Source: CAVTJL01 sp963752325 (GTDB lineage Bacteria > Pseudomonadota > Alphaproteobacteria > Geminicoccales > Geminicoccaceae). Taken from it: a stretch of DNA of 64,000 nt. The translations under genes and the position numbers were made by a program. Positions 39,451-48,187 of the stretch are shown here, piece after piece (positions within the stretch are counted from its first letter, which is position 1; each line of letters opens with the position of its first letter). The notes beneath the pieces were generated by a model. It was not told where the DNA came from. It saw only the letters and a list, made by a program, of their open reading frames with translations, and ran no database searches. The DNA lies in the NCBI GenBank assembly GCA_963752325.1, contig CAVVXU010000005.1, positions 62,001-126,000 of the forward strand. Reading direction: 5' to 3'.

Positions 39451-39586
39451 GGCAGGTTTCCCCCGTCCGCCCGAACTCGCTCTCCCGCAGTTTAGCTGCG
39501 ATGCCTTGCCTCAAGCGAGAGGCGAGTGCGCCGCCCCTATCAGGGGTCACCCCATGATACGGGGGAGCGGGTGTCGCGAGGCGCGG

Positions 39587-40408
39587 TCAGGAGACGAGTG
39601 GAGCGGGAACGAGAACGGCGTCGTTGACCGCGGCACCGCGAGCGTCCTGCAGCGTGGAACGGATCTCGGCGTGCAGCGCCCGGCCGAGAGCCTTCCGGCT
39701 CGAGACCTCCCATGACAGCACGGGCGCGCCGAGCTGCACCACGATCTCGGCGCCCGGGAGACAGAGCAGGCGCAGCAGATGCGGCACCATCTCGGTATCG
39801 CCCCACCAAGCATACCGGTCTGCGTTGGACGCATCGATGAGAGAGCCGTCGGCAAGTCTCAGATAGGTCAGAGTAAGAGGCTGCACGGCGATCGGTCGCT
39901 CCAGGATCCAAGGCTCCGCGACCGACAAGAGGGAGGTCTTGAGCGGCGCGAGGTCGAGGCCGTCGGTGCTCGTGCCCTCGGCGAACAGGACGAAGCTCTC
40001 GCCCGTCCGGATCCGTTCCGCCAGCATGTCGCGCTGGATGAGCGCCTGCCGCCAGTGGCGCCGGATGAACATCGTCTGCCCCAGCCGCGCCAGCAGACCG
40101 AAAAGCGGCCAGCCCGCGACCTCGGACTTGGCGATGAAGGTGGCGTCGATGAAGCCGCCGATCAGGCAGACGTCGAGATAGGAGACATGGTTGGCTACGA
40201 AGAGCGTCGGGCAGGCATGGAACGGCTCGCCGAGCCGGCGCGTCCTCAAGCCAAGGATCAGACAGACCCCGCGGCACCAAAGGCGGCGGATAATCGTGCG
40301 CGGTGCCGCACCCAGCGGATGAAGCAGCACGGCCAAGGGCAGGAGGACGAGGGTCAGTGCGACGAAGGCGGCGGCGCGCCAGACTGCCCGAAACAGAGCC
40401 AGCGGCAT
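39587..40408 (-). CDS. olsA: OlsA-type lysophospholipid/lyso-ornithine-lipid O-acyltransferase
   Basis: A membrane-bound PlsC-family acyltransferase of 273 residues. An N-terminal hydrophobic helix (FVALTLVLLPLAVLLHPLG) precedes the catalytic HX4D motif in FVANHVSYLDVCLIGGF and the acceptor-site motif FVLFAEGTSTDGLDLAPLKT. It follows olsB by 4 bases, so its likely reaction is acylation of the hydroxyl of lyso-ornithine lipid. The ATG at 40408 was chosen because the upstream residues are not membrane-like and belong to the olsB frame shadow. Confidence 0.88.
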   Translation of the reverse strand: MPLALFRAVWRAAAFVALTLVLLPLAVLLHPLGAAPRTIIRRLWCRGVCLILGLRTRRLGEPFHACPTLFVANHVSYLDVCLIGGFIDATFIAKSEVAGWPLFGLLARLGQTMFIRRHWRQALIQRDMLAERIRTGESFVLFAEGTSTDGLDLAPLKTSLLSVAEPWILERPIAVQPLTLTYLRLADGSLIDASNADRYAWWGDTEMVPHLLRLLCLPGAEIVVQLGAPVLSWEVSSRKALGRALHAEIRSTLQDARGAAVNDAVLVPAPLVS

Positions 40409-40412
40409 TCTC

Positions 40413-41213
40413 TCAGGCGGCCACCGGATCGTCCGTGCGCTCCTGCCGATAATGCTTGAGGTAGCGCCGCTCGATCCGCTCGGACGGCAGCACGATGCAG
40501 ACGTCGATCGTGTTGAACTGCTCATCCAGCACGCCGCCCTCGCCGATCATCGCGCCCACGCGTAGATAGGCCTTGAGGAGCGGTGGGAGCGAGCGAAAGG
40601 CTCTCTCAGGGCTGTAGCCATCGATGCCGAAAGGCTCGTGGGCGATGCGCCGGTGGGCAAGCGCGCAGGGCCGAAGGCCGATCGGCGCCAGATGGCGCTC
40701 GTGCAGATAGCGGATCTGCGCCGCGACGGCAGCGACGTCCGTGCCGGGCAGGCTGGCGCAGCCCAGCATCAGGCCGCTGCCGAACTGCTCGGACAGCTCT
40801 GCTATGCCCTTCCACAAAAGCTGCATCACGAGGCCGCTTCGATACTCGCGCGCGACGCAGGAGCGGCCCAGCTCGAGGATCTCGCCGCGGCGGTCGGTGA
40901 CGCCCGAGAGGTCGTACTCGGCGGACGTGTAAAAGCCCCCGATCCGACGTGCCACGCTCTCGCGCAGCATCCGGTAGCAGCCGACGACATGAGGCCTCGA
41001 GGGCGTGGAGCGGGCATGATCGATCACGATCAGATGCTCGGCGTGAGCGTCGAACGGATCGACGTCGCGACGGCTGCGCCGGGCCGCCGGATCCGGCACG
41101 GCGCCCATCTCCTCGTAGAAGACCTGATAGCGCAGCGACTGGGCGGCCTGGAGCTCGGCGGCCTCGGTCGCCACCCGAAGCTCGAGATCGTTGTGCTGCA
41201 CGATCGTCGTCAT
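40413..41213 (-). CDS. olsB: OlsB-type ornithine N-acyltransferase (GNAT/hemolysin family)
   Basis: A protein of 266 residues that N-acylates ornithine with a 3-hydroxyacyl group from ACP, the first step to phosphate-free ornithine lipids. LELRVATEAAELQAAQSLRY, QVFYEEMGA starts the GNAT-like fold, and SAEYDLSGVTDRRGEILELG, RSCVAREYRSGLVMQLLWKG is the family core. PPLLKAYLRVGAMIGEGGVL follows near the end. The adjoining olsA completes the pathway. Ornithine lipids typically rise under phosphate limitation; I see no clear pho box. Confidence 0.9.
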   Translation of the reverse strand: MTTIVQHNDLELRVATEAAELQAAQSLRYQVFYEEMGAVPDPAARRSRRDVDPFDAHAEHLIVIDHARSTPSRPHVVGCYRMLRESVARRIGGFYTSAEYDLSGVTDRRGEILELGRSCVAREYRSGLVMQLLWKGIAELSEQFGSGLMLGCASLPGTDVAAVAAQIRYLHERHLAPIGLRPCALAHRRIAHEPFGIDGYSPERAFRSLPPLLKAYLRVGAMIGEGGVLDEQFNTIDVCIVLPSERIERRYLKHYRQERTDDPVAA

Positions 41214-41407
41214 CGCTCCTCCTCAGCAACCGGGCGCGACCGGACAAGGCCGCGGAACGTCCTAACGGCCGGGAACCTATGGCCCGACCGCGCCAGCGCC
41301 GTGACGGGGCGTGTACAGCTCCATGACAGCGCGTAGTGGAGCGCGATCCTGGCAAATGCCAGACCGGGCGCTAGGATCGAGCCTCAGACATGGTCAAGGA
41401 GGTGCTC

Positions 41408-42581
41408 ATGAACCCGGCACTGGCAGCACTTGGCCGCCGGCTGCGGCTCGGCGTGGTCGGCGGCAGTCGTGGCTTCATCGGCCCCATCCATCGGACCGCC
41501 GCACGGCTGGACGACCTCTTCACGAGTCGAGGCCGGCGTCCTCTCGTCGGATCCGGGGCGCGGCCGGGCGGCAGCCGTCGCGATCGGCATCGCCCCAGAC
41601 CGGGCCTATCCCACGGTCGAGGCGATGCTGGCGGCGGAGGGGGCACGCTCCGACGGCATCGACGCCGTTGCGATCATGACGCCCAACAGCGACCACTATC
41701 GGCAGGCGGTGGCGGCGCTGGATGCGGGACTAGACGTCATCTGCGACAAGCCGATGACGACCAGCCTCACGGATGCCTTGGCGCTGGTAAGGAAGGTCAA
41801 GCAAAGCGGCCTGGTCTTCTGCCTCACCTACAATTACAGCGCCTACCCGATGGTCCGACAGGCTCGGGCGATGGTCCGCAACGGCGAGCTGGGGCCGATC
41901 CGCCAGATCCAGCTCGCCTATGTGCAAGGACACAACGCCACTCTGGTCGAGGCGGAGGACCAGGGCGATGCCTGGAGGTTCGATCCGGCGCGCTGCGGGT
42001 CCTCGCTGATCCTGGGCGACATCGGCTCGCATGCGCATCACCTGGGTGCCTATGTGAGCGGCATGGAGCTGGAGGAGGTCATGGCCGATGTCTGGGCCTC
42101 TGTGCCGGGCCGGCAGAGCGACGATGCCGCGTGCGTCCTGATGCGCTGGGCGGGTGGCGCGCGGGGCGCCATGTGGGTGACCAACGCCGCGGCCGGCGCC
42201 GAGCATGGCCTGGGCTTCCGCATCTTCGGGGAGAAGGGCGGCCTCGAGTGGTGGCAGGAGCGCCCCAACGAGCTGCGTCACCGCCGGCTCGGAGGCTTCG
42301 AGCAGGTCATGACGCGCCGCCTACACGGCTACCTCAGCGCCGAGGCCGAACGTGTCGTCCGCGTCGAGATCGGCCATCCGGAGGGCTATCAGGAGGCGTT
42401 CGCCAATCTCTATCGGGATGCCGCCGCGGCAATCATCGCCCGACGCACTGGCACCTCGGCGGATCCGTTGCCGCTGGATTTCCCGACCGTGGAGGACGGG
42501 GCCAGGGGAATAGCCATGATCGAGGCCGCTCTCGAGAGTGTCCGAACTGGCACTTGGGTCGGTTGCCGCCTCTCGATCTAG
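41408..42581 (+). CDS. Gfo/Idh/MocA-family oxidoreductase, single frameshift
   Basis: An NAD(P)-dependent sugar or inositol dehydrogenase-type enzyme. The Rossmann start RRLRLGVVGGSRGFIGPIHR is in one frame; the rest (AVAIMTPNSDHYRQAVAALD, the catalytic-Lys motif DVICDKPMTTSLTDAL, LGDIGSHAHHLGAYVSG) is in another. The change is near 41521, beside a GAGTC. Removing one base gives DDLFRVEAGVLSSDP. The span is 3n+1 and the corrected protein has about 390 residues. AAGGAGG before 41408 fixes the start. It is separate from the three relatives at 48-51 kb; substrate unknown. Confidence 0.88.
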
Positions 42582-42624
42582 GGCCGAGCCTGTGGTCACT
42601 CGGGAAACCGATTGACCAGTCAGC

Positions 42625-43194
42625 ATGGCTGGGCTCTCCTGGTTCCTGCCTCGAGTTGCGGATGATCAATCGATGTGGTGGCGAACGCTCGCTTCCGCTG
42701 AGGATCTCACGGTCCGTCCGGCGCGAAGCCTCGATGCCCCGGCCTTGGCACGGGTCCAGGTCGATAGTTGGCGCGAATCCTATCGGGGGATCATCCCTCA
42801 AGCCTATCTCGACGGGCTATCCTATTCCGCACATGAACGGCAGTGGCGGCGCACGCTGGGCGCTCGCGGCTGGGGCTTCCTCGCCGTCTGGCAGGGGCAG
42901 ATCGTAGGCCTTGCGAGCGGCGGTCGCTGTCGCTCGCTGAAGGGCTTCTCGGGCGAGCTCTACGTGCTCTATCTGCTGCGCGGGTATCAGGGCCGGGGTA
43001 TCGGCCGAGCGCTGTTCGATGCCGTGCATCATGAGCTGGCGCGGCGCGGCCATGCCGATACCATGGTCTGGGTTTTGGCCGACAACCCGGCGCGTGGGTT
43101 CTACGAGCGCCTCGGCGGCGAGCTCGCCGGTGAGGCGAGCTGCGTTATCGGTGGCGCGCGCCTTCGCGAGGTCGCCTACGGCTGGCGGGACTGA
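42625..43194 (+). CDS. GNAT-family N-acetyltransferase
   Basis: A small acetyltransferase of up to 189 residues. The acetyl-CoA-binding motif is GYQGRGIGRALFDAVHHELA, followed by MVWVLADNPARGFYERLGGE and a final GARLREVAYGW, typical of RimI-like GNATs. The conserved core begins at LTVRPARSLDAPALARVQVD, so the true start may be the ATG at 42673 rather than 42625. The acceptor is unknown. Confidence 0.85.
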   Translation: MAGLSWFLPRVADDQSMWWRTLASAEDLTVRPARSLDAPALARVQVDSWRESYRGIIPQAYLDGLSYSAHERQWRRTLGARGWGFLAVWQGQIVGLASGGRCRSLKGFSGELYVLYLLRGYQGRGIGRALFDAVHHELARRGHADTMVWVLADNPARGFYERLGGELAGEASCVIGGARLREVAYGWRD

Positions 43195-43263
43195 TCACTT
43201 CTGCCGCACCGCTTGTTCGCCTTGCATCTTTGATGGTGCAACAATGCGTCTCTCGCCTTATGA

Positions 43264-43278
43264 TTAACGAGAAGTTAA
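43264..43278 (+). promoter_or_regulatory. CtrA-type binding box
   Basis: TTAA-CGAGAAG-TTAA is an exact match to the full CtrA consensus TTAA-N7-TTAA used by the alphaproteobacterial cell-cycle and motility regulator. TTAA is rare in this GC-rich window, so two copies with exact 7-base spacing are unlikely by chance. It lies 47 bases before the start of a small membrane-protein gene, a position suited to promoter control. Confidence 0.6.
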
Positions 43279-43324
43279 GGAAGTCTAGTCCTACCGGCGA
43301 AGGTACTCTGCTCTCGGGGGGCGG

Positions 43325-43561
43325 GTGTGGAAGCGATCGAAGTCTTACTGGTGGTTGGGTATTCTGATCCTTCTCGCTCTCGCCGGCGTGCTCTATCGTC
43401 ATATCGACCCACGCTCATGGAGGTCGAGCACGGACGTCTCGGGCGACGGGCCGACTGAGCACGATTTCCGTATCGGAGCTCCAGTGCGAGTCCCGGCCGA
43501 AATGGTGTCGATGGGTCGCAATCGCGAGCCCCGCCGGCCTCCAGATGTGAGATCAAGCTAG
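43325..43561 (+). CDS. Small single-helix membrane protein of unknown function
   Basis: A 78-residue protein with a GTG start, a basic N-terminus (MWKRSKSYWW), one membrane helix (LGILILLALAGVLY) and a polar tail of about 50 residues. Family not recognised. The CtrA-type box just upstream and the GGGGGG-rich ribosome site support it being a real gene. It could be a CtrA-controlled envelope or cell-division factor, but this is inference. Confidence 0.5.
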   Translation: MWKRSKSYWWLGILILLALAGVLYRHIDPRSWRSSTDVSGDGPTEHDFRIGAPVRVPAEMVSMGRNREPRRPPDVRSS

Positions 43562-43813
43562 GCCATGCTCTCGCTTGCTCAAGGCATCCAGCGCGGCGCC
43601 AATGCTCGCATTTCATTGCCCTCGCGCAAGGCCTGAGTCCGCACTGTCGATGCCGCGGATGGGCCCGGCCCGGGGAGATCAACCAGGGTAGCGTCGCTCG
43701 TCTCGGGCGGCTCGGCCGACAGAGCGATTGTCTCGGGCACCTCCACGATGGTGCGCCCGAGATAGGATGTCGCGGGAGGCGGTGGAGGACGACCTGCCTC
43801 CACCTACCGTCGA

Positions 43814-44656
43814 TCAGCCCTGAACGACCTTCTGCGTCTGCTCGCCCAGCCCATCGATCCCGAGATGCATGGTCTGGCCCGCCTTGAGGAAGATCGGCGG
43901 CTTCTGACCCAGCCCGACACCGGGCGGCGTGCCCGTCGAGATCACATCGCCCGGCTCGAGCGTGAAGAACTGCGAGAGGTACGCCACGAGGAACGGCACC
44001 TTGTAGATCATCGTCTTGGTACTGCCGTTCTGATATCGCTTGCCGTCCACCTCGCAGAACATGCCGAGGTCGTGGACGTCCTTGACCTCGTCCTTGGTGA
44101 CGAGCCAGGGCCCCGTCGGGCCGAAGGTGTCGCTGCTCTTGCCCTTGGTCCACTGGCCGTGCCGGTGGGCCTGGAAGTGCCGCTCGCTCACGTCGTTCAC
44201 GACGCAGTAGCCGGCGACGTAATCGTAGGCGTCCTTCTCCTCGACGTACTTTGCCGGCTTGCCGATGACGACGCCCAGCTCGACCTCCCAGTCGGTCTGC
44301 TCCGAGCCGCGCGGGATCTCGACATTGTCGTTGGGGCCGACGATGGCGCTCGTCGCCTTCATGAAGATGATGGGCTCGGGCGGCACCTTGGCGCCGGTCT
44401 CGGCCGCATGGTCCGAGTAGTTGAGGCCGATGCAGATGAACTTGCGGGTGCCGGCAACGCAGGGACCGAGCCGCGGGCTGCCCTCGACGAGCGGCAGGGT
44501 CGCAGGATCGAGGCCGGCCAGCATCGCGAGAGCGGCGGGCGAGATCCCGAACGCATCGATGTCGCGAATGACGCCGGAGAGGTCGCGGATGCGGCCGCTG
44601 GCGTCCAGCATGCCCGGCTTCTCGGCCCCCTTGGGCCCGTAGCGCAACAGCTTCAT
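43814..44656 (-). CDS. Fumarylacetoacetate hydrolase-family enzyme
   Basis: A 280-residue enzyme of the FAH family, which includes acylpyruvases, 2-hydroxyhepta-2,4-diene-1,7-dioate isomerases and ureidoglycolate lyase-like proteins. The typical N-terminus MKLLRYGPKGAEKPGMLDAS is followed by KFICIGLNYSDHAAETGAKV, the metal-site DWEVELGVVIGKPAKYV, CVVNDVSERHFQ and PGDVISTGTPPGVGLGQKPP. The exact substrate cannot be told; aromatic or keto-acid catabolism is usual. It is not in an evident operon. Confidence 0.92.
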   Translation of the reverse strand: MKLLRYGPKGAEKPGMLDASGRIRDLSGVIRDIDAFGISPAALAMLAGLDPATLPLVEGSPRLGPCVAGTRKFICIGLNYSDHAAETGAKVPPEPIIFMKATSAIVGPNDNVEIPRGSEQTDWEVELGVVIGKPAKYVEEKDAYDYVAGYCVVNDVSERHFQAHRHGQWTKGKSSDTFGPTGPWLVTKDEVKDVHDLGMFCEVDGKRYQNGSTKTMIYKVPFLVAYLSQFFTLEPGDVISTGTPPGVGLGQKPPIFLKAGQTMHLGIDGLGEQTQKVVQG

Positions 44657-44828
44657 CCTGCCTCCCTCCGGTCTGGGCGTTCGGCAGCCCTATAGCCGCG
44701 GACTGACCATCATGGAACACCCCATGGCGCAATGAGGGCACACGCTTGGGTGGTCCCAAGCTCCGTCCGGCGCGTAAAAGGACGAGATCAGTCCGCAGTC
44801 CTGCTCGCCATAGCATAGGAATAAAGGC

Positions 44829-45233
44829 ATGCGCTCTCTCATCCCCGTCCTGACATCGATCCTGCTCGTGGCCTGTGCCGGAACGCTACCGGATCCCACT
44901 GGCATGCCCGGTGGCCAGCTCGCCATCATGAGCTTCTACGATTCCCACGCGACCGAGCAGCATGCGAGCTGCACCACGCCTCAGATGACAGCGATCACGC
45001 GGGCGACGGTCGTTCACGACACGCCTCAAAAGCTCGTCCTGGCCATCCGCTACACCTACCAGCCGTTCTCGCGTGGTGGCGGCATGACCATCGACGGCAA
45101 AGGGCACGAGTCGAGGATCACGGGCTGCAGCGATTTCGCCACGCGCCAGTTCACGCTGGCCCGCACGCCGGGCGGTGTCGTCGTCCGTAGCATGACGGGC
45201 GAGCAGCGCGGCGGGCTGGCCGCGCAGGGCTGA
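44829..45233 (+). CDS. Putative lipoprotein of unknown function
   Basis: A 134-residue protein with a lipoprotein signal: MRSLIPVLTSILLVACAGTL, lipobox LVAC with Cys at about 16. The mature part has four further Cys-free beta-like stretches (KLVLAIRYTYQPFSRGGGMT, FATRQFTLARTPGGVVVRSM). Two remaining Cys may form a disulfide. Family not recognised. It is convergent with galM, 6 bases apart. Confidence 0.65.
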   Translation: MRSLIPVLTSILLVACAGTLPDPTGMPGGQLAIMSFYDSHATEQHASCTTPQMTAITRATVVHDTPQKLVLAIRYTYQPFSRGGGMTIDGKGHESRITGCSDFATRQFTLARTPGGVVVRSMTGEQRGGLAAQG

Positions 45234-45239
45234 GACCGC

Positions 45240-46244
45240 TCAGCCCGGGGGCAGGCGGAAGCGGTGCTCCATGACGTGCCGGTAGGTCTCGCCCGGCCGG
45301 AGGATGCAGCTCGGGAACTCGGGGTGGTTCGGCGCATCGGGGAAGGCCTCGGTCTCGAGGCAGAGGCCGCACCGGGGGCCCAGGTGGCTGCCATTGCGGC
45401 CGCCGGTGTCGACCTTGATGGCGGAGTAGACCTGGACGCCAGGCTGATTCGCGTAGAGCTCGAGCGCCCGGCCGCTGGCCGGATCTTCCAGTAGCGCCAC
45501 CCGCCGCATGCCCGTGCCACCCGACACCACGAAGCAATGGTCGATCTCCGGCGGCCCTGCATGGTCGAGGCGCCGGAGACTGCGGAAGTCGAAGGCCCCT
45601 TGCGCCACCGGCAGGATGCGGCCGGTGGGGATGCCCTGGTCATCGGTTTCGAGATAGCTCTCGGCCGCGAGCTCGAGACGCTGGGCGTCGATGCTACCGC
45701 TGCCGGTCATCGTCCAGTAAGTGTGATGAACGAGATTGATCGGCGTCGGCGCGTCGGTGGTGGCCACCATCTCGATGCGCAGCACGTCGTCCTCGGTGAG
45801 CTCGTAGGTGCAGGTGGCATCGAGCGCGCCGGGATAGTTCTCATCGCCGTCCTTCGAGTGAAGCGTGAAGGTGGCGGCGTTACGGGCGTCGTCGACCTCC
45901 ACGGCCCACGGACGCTTGCCGAAGCCACGGTTGCCGCCGTGCAGATGGTGAACGCCGCCCTGGTTCTTGGCCAGCTGGTAGGTCTTGCCGTCGAGGGAGA
46001 AGCGCCCCTCGCTGATGCGGTTGCCGAAGCGCCCGACCGTCTGCCCGAAGCTGCCGGACTTGGCCGCGTACTCCTCGACGGTGTCGAAGCCCAGGGCGAG
46101 ATGCGTGCCGTCGGGTGCCTGGAGATATTGAAGCGTGGCGCCGTGGGTGAGGATGCCTGCCGTCGTGCCGCGTCGATTGACCAGGACAGCCCGCTGGACC
46201 GCCTCCGTCTCGATGTTTCCAGCCGCCTCGACCCGTGCCGACAT
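45240..46244 (-). CDS. galM: Aldose 1-epimerase (mutarotase)
   Basis: An enzyme of 334 residues that interconverts alpha and beta anomers of aldohexoses. The substrate-binding VGRFGNRISEGRFSLDGKTY and the catalytic-His stretches GGVHHLHGGNRGFGKRPW and INLVHHTYWTMTG are clear, with the base Glu region GLCLETEAFPDAPNHPEFPS near the end. The ATG at 46244 has the strong site GAGAGGGAGGGA. It is periplasm-free, with no signal peptide. No galactose genes adjoin. Confidence 0.94.
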   Translation of the reverse strand: MSARVEAAGNIETEAVQRAVLVNRRGTTAGILTHGATLQYLQAPDGTHLALGFDTVEEYAAKSGSFGQTVGRFGNRISEGRFSLDGKTYQLAKNQGGVHHLHGGNRGFGKRPWAVEVDDARNAATFTLHSKDGDENYPGALDATCTYELTEDDVLRIEMVATTDAPTPINLVHHTYWTMTGSGSIDAQRLELAAESYLETDDQGIPTGRILPVAQGAFDFRSLRRLDHAGPPEIDHCFVVSGGTGMRRVALLEDPASGRALELYANQPGVQVYSAIKVDTGGRNGSHLGPRCGLCLETEAFPDAPNHPEFPSCILRPGETYRHVMEHRFRLPPG

Positions 46245-46315
46245 GCCGATCCCTCCCTCTCTCGCGCGCCCGCGCGATCTATGCCAGTCTAACCCTACCC
46301 AGATCAATCGAGGGC

Positions 46316-46651
46316 ATGGTTGTGGGACGGCTCCTGCAGTTTCTCGCCATCGGGCTCGCCGTCGGAGCGGGCTCGCCGTCGGCCTCAGCGGCCGATCTCT
46401 TGCAGCTGCAGCAGACCCTCCGACCGGGCAGTGCCGGTCGCACGCTCGTCCTGATCGACCGCAGCCGTATCAGCTCGATCGTCGTCGAGCGCGGCACCGG
46501 CCAAGAGGAGACCGTGTCGATCACGCTCGATCCCGAGAGCAAGCCGCGCTTCGCCTTCCGCTGCATCGACGAGGCTGCCGCCCGCCAGCTCGTGGACTCG
46601 CTTCGTTCCGGCGTATCGGTACTGGACGTCACCGCGCGCTGCCGCCTCTGA
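46316..46651 (+). CDS. Small exported protein of unknown function
   Basis: A 111-residue protein with a signal peptide (GRLLQFLAIGLAVGAGSPSA, cleavage near SASAAD). The mature part (LRPGSAGRTLVLIDRSRISS, ETVSITLDPESKPRFAFRCI) looks like a compact alpha/beta domain with two Cys. Family not recognised. It is divergent from galM and stands 53 bases upstream of the dinB-type gene. Confidence 0.6.
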   Translation: MVVGRLLQFLAIGLAVGAGSPSASAADLLQLQQTLRPGSAGRTLVLIDRSRISSIVVERGTGQEETVSITLDPESKPRFAFRCIDEAAARQLVDSLRSGVSVLDVTARCRL

Positions 46652-46704
46652 TCTGCCGCCGCCTCGCGGCATCGCCGGCCGATCTTTCAACGAGGAAGCC
46701 CACG

Positions 46705-47200
46705 ATGATGGTTGAGCACTTCCGGACCTTCGCCCGTTACAACCGGTGGGCCAATGCGCGGCTCTACGCAGCCGCGGCGGCGCTGCCGGACGCCGACTAC
46801 CGAGCCGACCGCGGTGCCTTCTTCCGGTCACTGCACGGCACGTTGAACCACGTGCTGGTCGGCGATCGCATGTGGATGCGGCGGATGACCGGGGAAGGTC
46901 CGGCGCCGAGCCGTCTCGACGAGACCCTCTTTGAGGATCTGGCCGGGCTTCGAGACGCCCGAGCAACCGAGGACGAGCGGATCGTCGCCTTTGTCGACGG
47001 ACTCGACGACGCTCGAAATCATGGGCCTCCTCACCTACCAGAACACCAGCGGCAAGAGCTTCACACAGCCGCTGGCTCAGATCCTGGCGCACCTCTTCAA
47101 CCACCAGACCCACCATCGCGGGCAGGCGCACACGATCCTCACGAGCCTCGGCCACGACGCGCCCGAGCTCGATCTGATCTTTTTTCTACGCCAGCGCTGA
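46705..47200 (+). CDS. DinB-family metal-binding protein, single frameshift
   Basis: A DinB/YfiT-type four-helix protein; members bind a divalent metal with three His and often act as thiol transferases or have no known role. HFRTFARYNRWANARLYAAA, SLHGTLNHVLVGDRMWMRRM carries the first His. LEIMGLLTYQNTSGKSFTQP, LAHLFNHQTHHRGQAHTILT carries the second pair. The frame changes near 47005, beside GGACTCG; the span is 3n+1, one surplus base. The corrected protein has about 164 residues. Confidence 0.85.
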
Positions 47201-47224
47201 ACGGCAGCGAGGATGGGGTTGGGG

Positions 47225-47533
47225 CTATTGGACGATGCGCGTCACGATGATCGGGCAGCCGCAGATGGGGCAGACCTCGCGCGCGGTCAGGGTAGCACCG
47301 GGTGCCCCGGTCTCGCCCGCAAGCTCCGCCTGGAGCGCGCTGCGGATGGCAGCATGGGTGGAATCGGAAGCGCTGCAGCGGTTGGCATAGGCGAGCGCAG
47401 CACCGCTGGTCGGGCGCAGCGTCTCCATCGAGAAGGCCCGCGCCCGACCGGCCACGGCCAATGTGGCGACTGCCGGGATAAAGGCGACCGAGCCTTTCAG
47501 CAGGCGCCGACGCGAGGTGCTTCCAGCGAGCAT
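47225..47533 (-). CDS. Small Tat-exported protein with a CPICGCP metal-site motif
   Basis: A 102-residue protein, family not recognised. The N-terminus STSRRRLLKGSVAFIPAVAT is a twin-arginine-type signal with cleavage near GRARA. The C-terminal end TAREVCPICGCPIIVTRIV carries three closely spaced Cys suited to binding a metal such as zinc, copper or iron. The short middle part is helical (ALAYANRCSASDSTHAAIRS). It is divergent from the deoxyribosyltransferase gene. Confidence 0.55.
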   Translation of the reverse strand: MLAGSTSRRRLLKGSVAFIPAVATLAVAGRARAFSMETLRPTSGAALAYANRCSASDSTHAAIRSALQAELAGETGAPGATLTAREVCPICGCPIIVTRIVQ

Positions 47534-47617
47534 GCCACGCTCCTTCTCTCGATTGGCGCTGTCGAATGTAGAGAAGAAACCGACCGAAGACGAGTGAACA
47601 GACCTTAAGGGTAGCGC

Positions 47618-48163
47618 ATGAGCAAGGTCCCACCCGAACGGCGCCGTCGCGTCTATCTGGCCGGCCCGACCGTCTTCCTGCCGGATGCGCAGGCCGTCGG
47701 CCGCCTACTCGTCGAGGCGTGTCGCGCCCGAGGCCTCGAAGGGCTGTTCCCGCTCGACAAGGAGATCCCCGATGGCGAGCCATCCGAGTTGTCGGCGGCG
47801 ATCTATCGGGCCAACGTCCAGATGATCGATCGCGCCGACGCGGTGCTCGCCGACATCAGCCCCTTCCGCGGCGCCGGCATGGACCCGGGCACGGCCTTCG
47901 AGATCGGCTATGCCACAGCCCAGAAGAAGCCGGTCGTCTGCTATAGCGAGGATCCAAGGACGTATGTCGACCGGGTGCGCGGCCTCGACCCTGGGGCTCG
48001 GCAGGACGAGGCAGGCCGCTGGCACGACGGCCGGGGCCTCGATATCGAGAGCTTCGGCCTCGTCGAGAACCTGATGATCGCGGTCGCGGCCCGCGTGGTC
48101 CTTGGCTCGTTCGAGGAGGCTCTGAGCGCGATGGCCGACCTGCTGGAAACGAAGCGGGCCTGA
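47618..48163 (+). CDS. Nucleoside 2-deoxyribosyltransferase-family protein
   Basis: A 181-residue Rossmann-like protein that resembles nucleoside 2-deoxyribosyltransferases, which exchange bases on deoxynucleosides, and related N-glycosidases. The family features are VYLAGPTVFLPDAQAVGRLL at the N-terminus, ANVQMIDRADAVLADISPFR with its conserved Asp, and MDPGTAFEIGYATAQKKPVV with the catalytic-region Glu. Length and motif order match the family. It is not in an operon. Confidence 0.88.
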   Translation: MSKVPPERRRRVYLAGPTVFLPDAQAVGRLLVEACRARGLEGLFPLDKEIPDGEPSELSAAIYRANVQMIDRADAVLADISPFRGAGMDPGTAFEIGYATAQKKPVVCYSEDPRTYVDRVRGLDPGARQDEAGRWHDGRGLDIESFGLVENLMIAVAARVVLGSFEEALSAMADLLETKRA

Positions 48164-48187
48164 GCTGGAGCCTGCGGCGCGCCAGGG

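Noticed and set aside
37552..39495. 647-codon plus-strand open frame
   Set aside because: Antisense shadow of glmS, which is unmistakable on the other strand.
39451..39586. Possible glmS ribozyme in the glmS leader
   Set aside because: The leader is about 135 bases and lacks the ribozyme core; such ribozymes are known in Gram-positive bacteria, not alphaproteobacteria.
43579..43803. Minus-strand open frame of 74 codons downstream of the FAH-family gene
   Set aside because: No ribosome site before its GTG and a Pro/Ala/Ser-rich sequence with no fold signal; cannot be supported as a gene.
44690..44929. Minus-strand open frame of 79 codons upstream of the FAH-family gene
   Set aside because: Overlaps the well-supported lipoprotein gene start on the plus strand and has no recognisable features, though it contains four scattered Cys.
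47590..47617. Second CtrA site near CCTTAAGGG before the deoxyribosyltransferase gene
   Set aside because: Only one TTAA half-site is present; the paired 7-base spacing required for a full site is missing.
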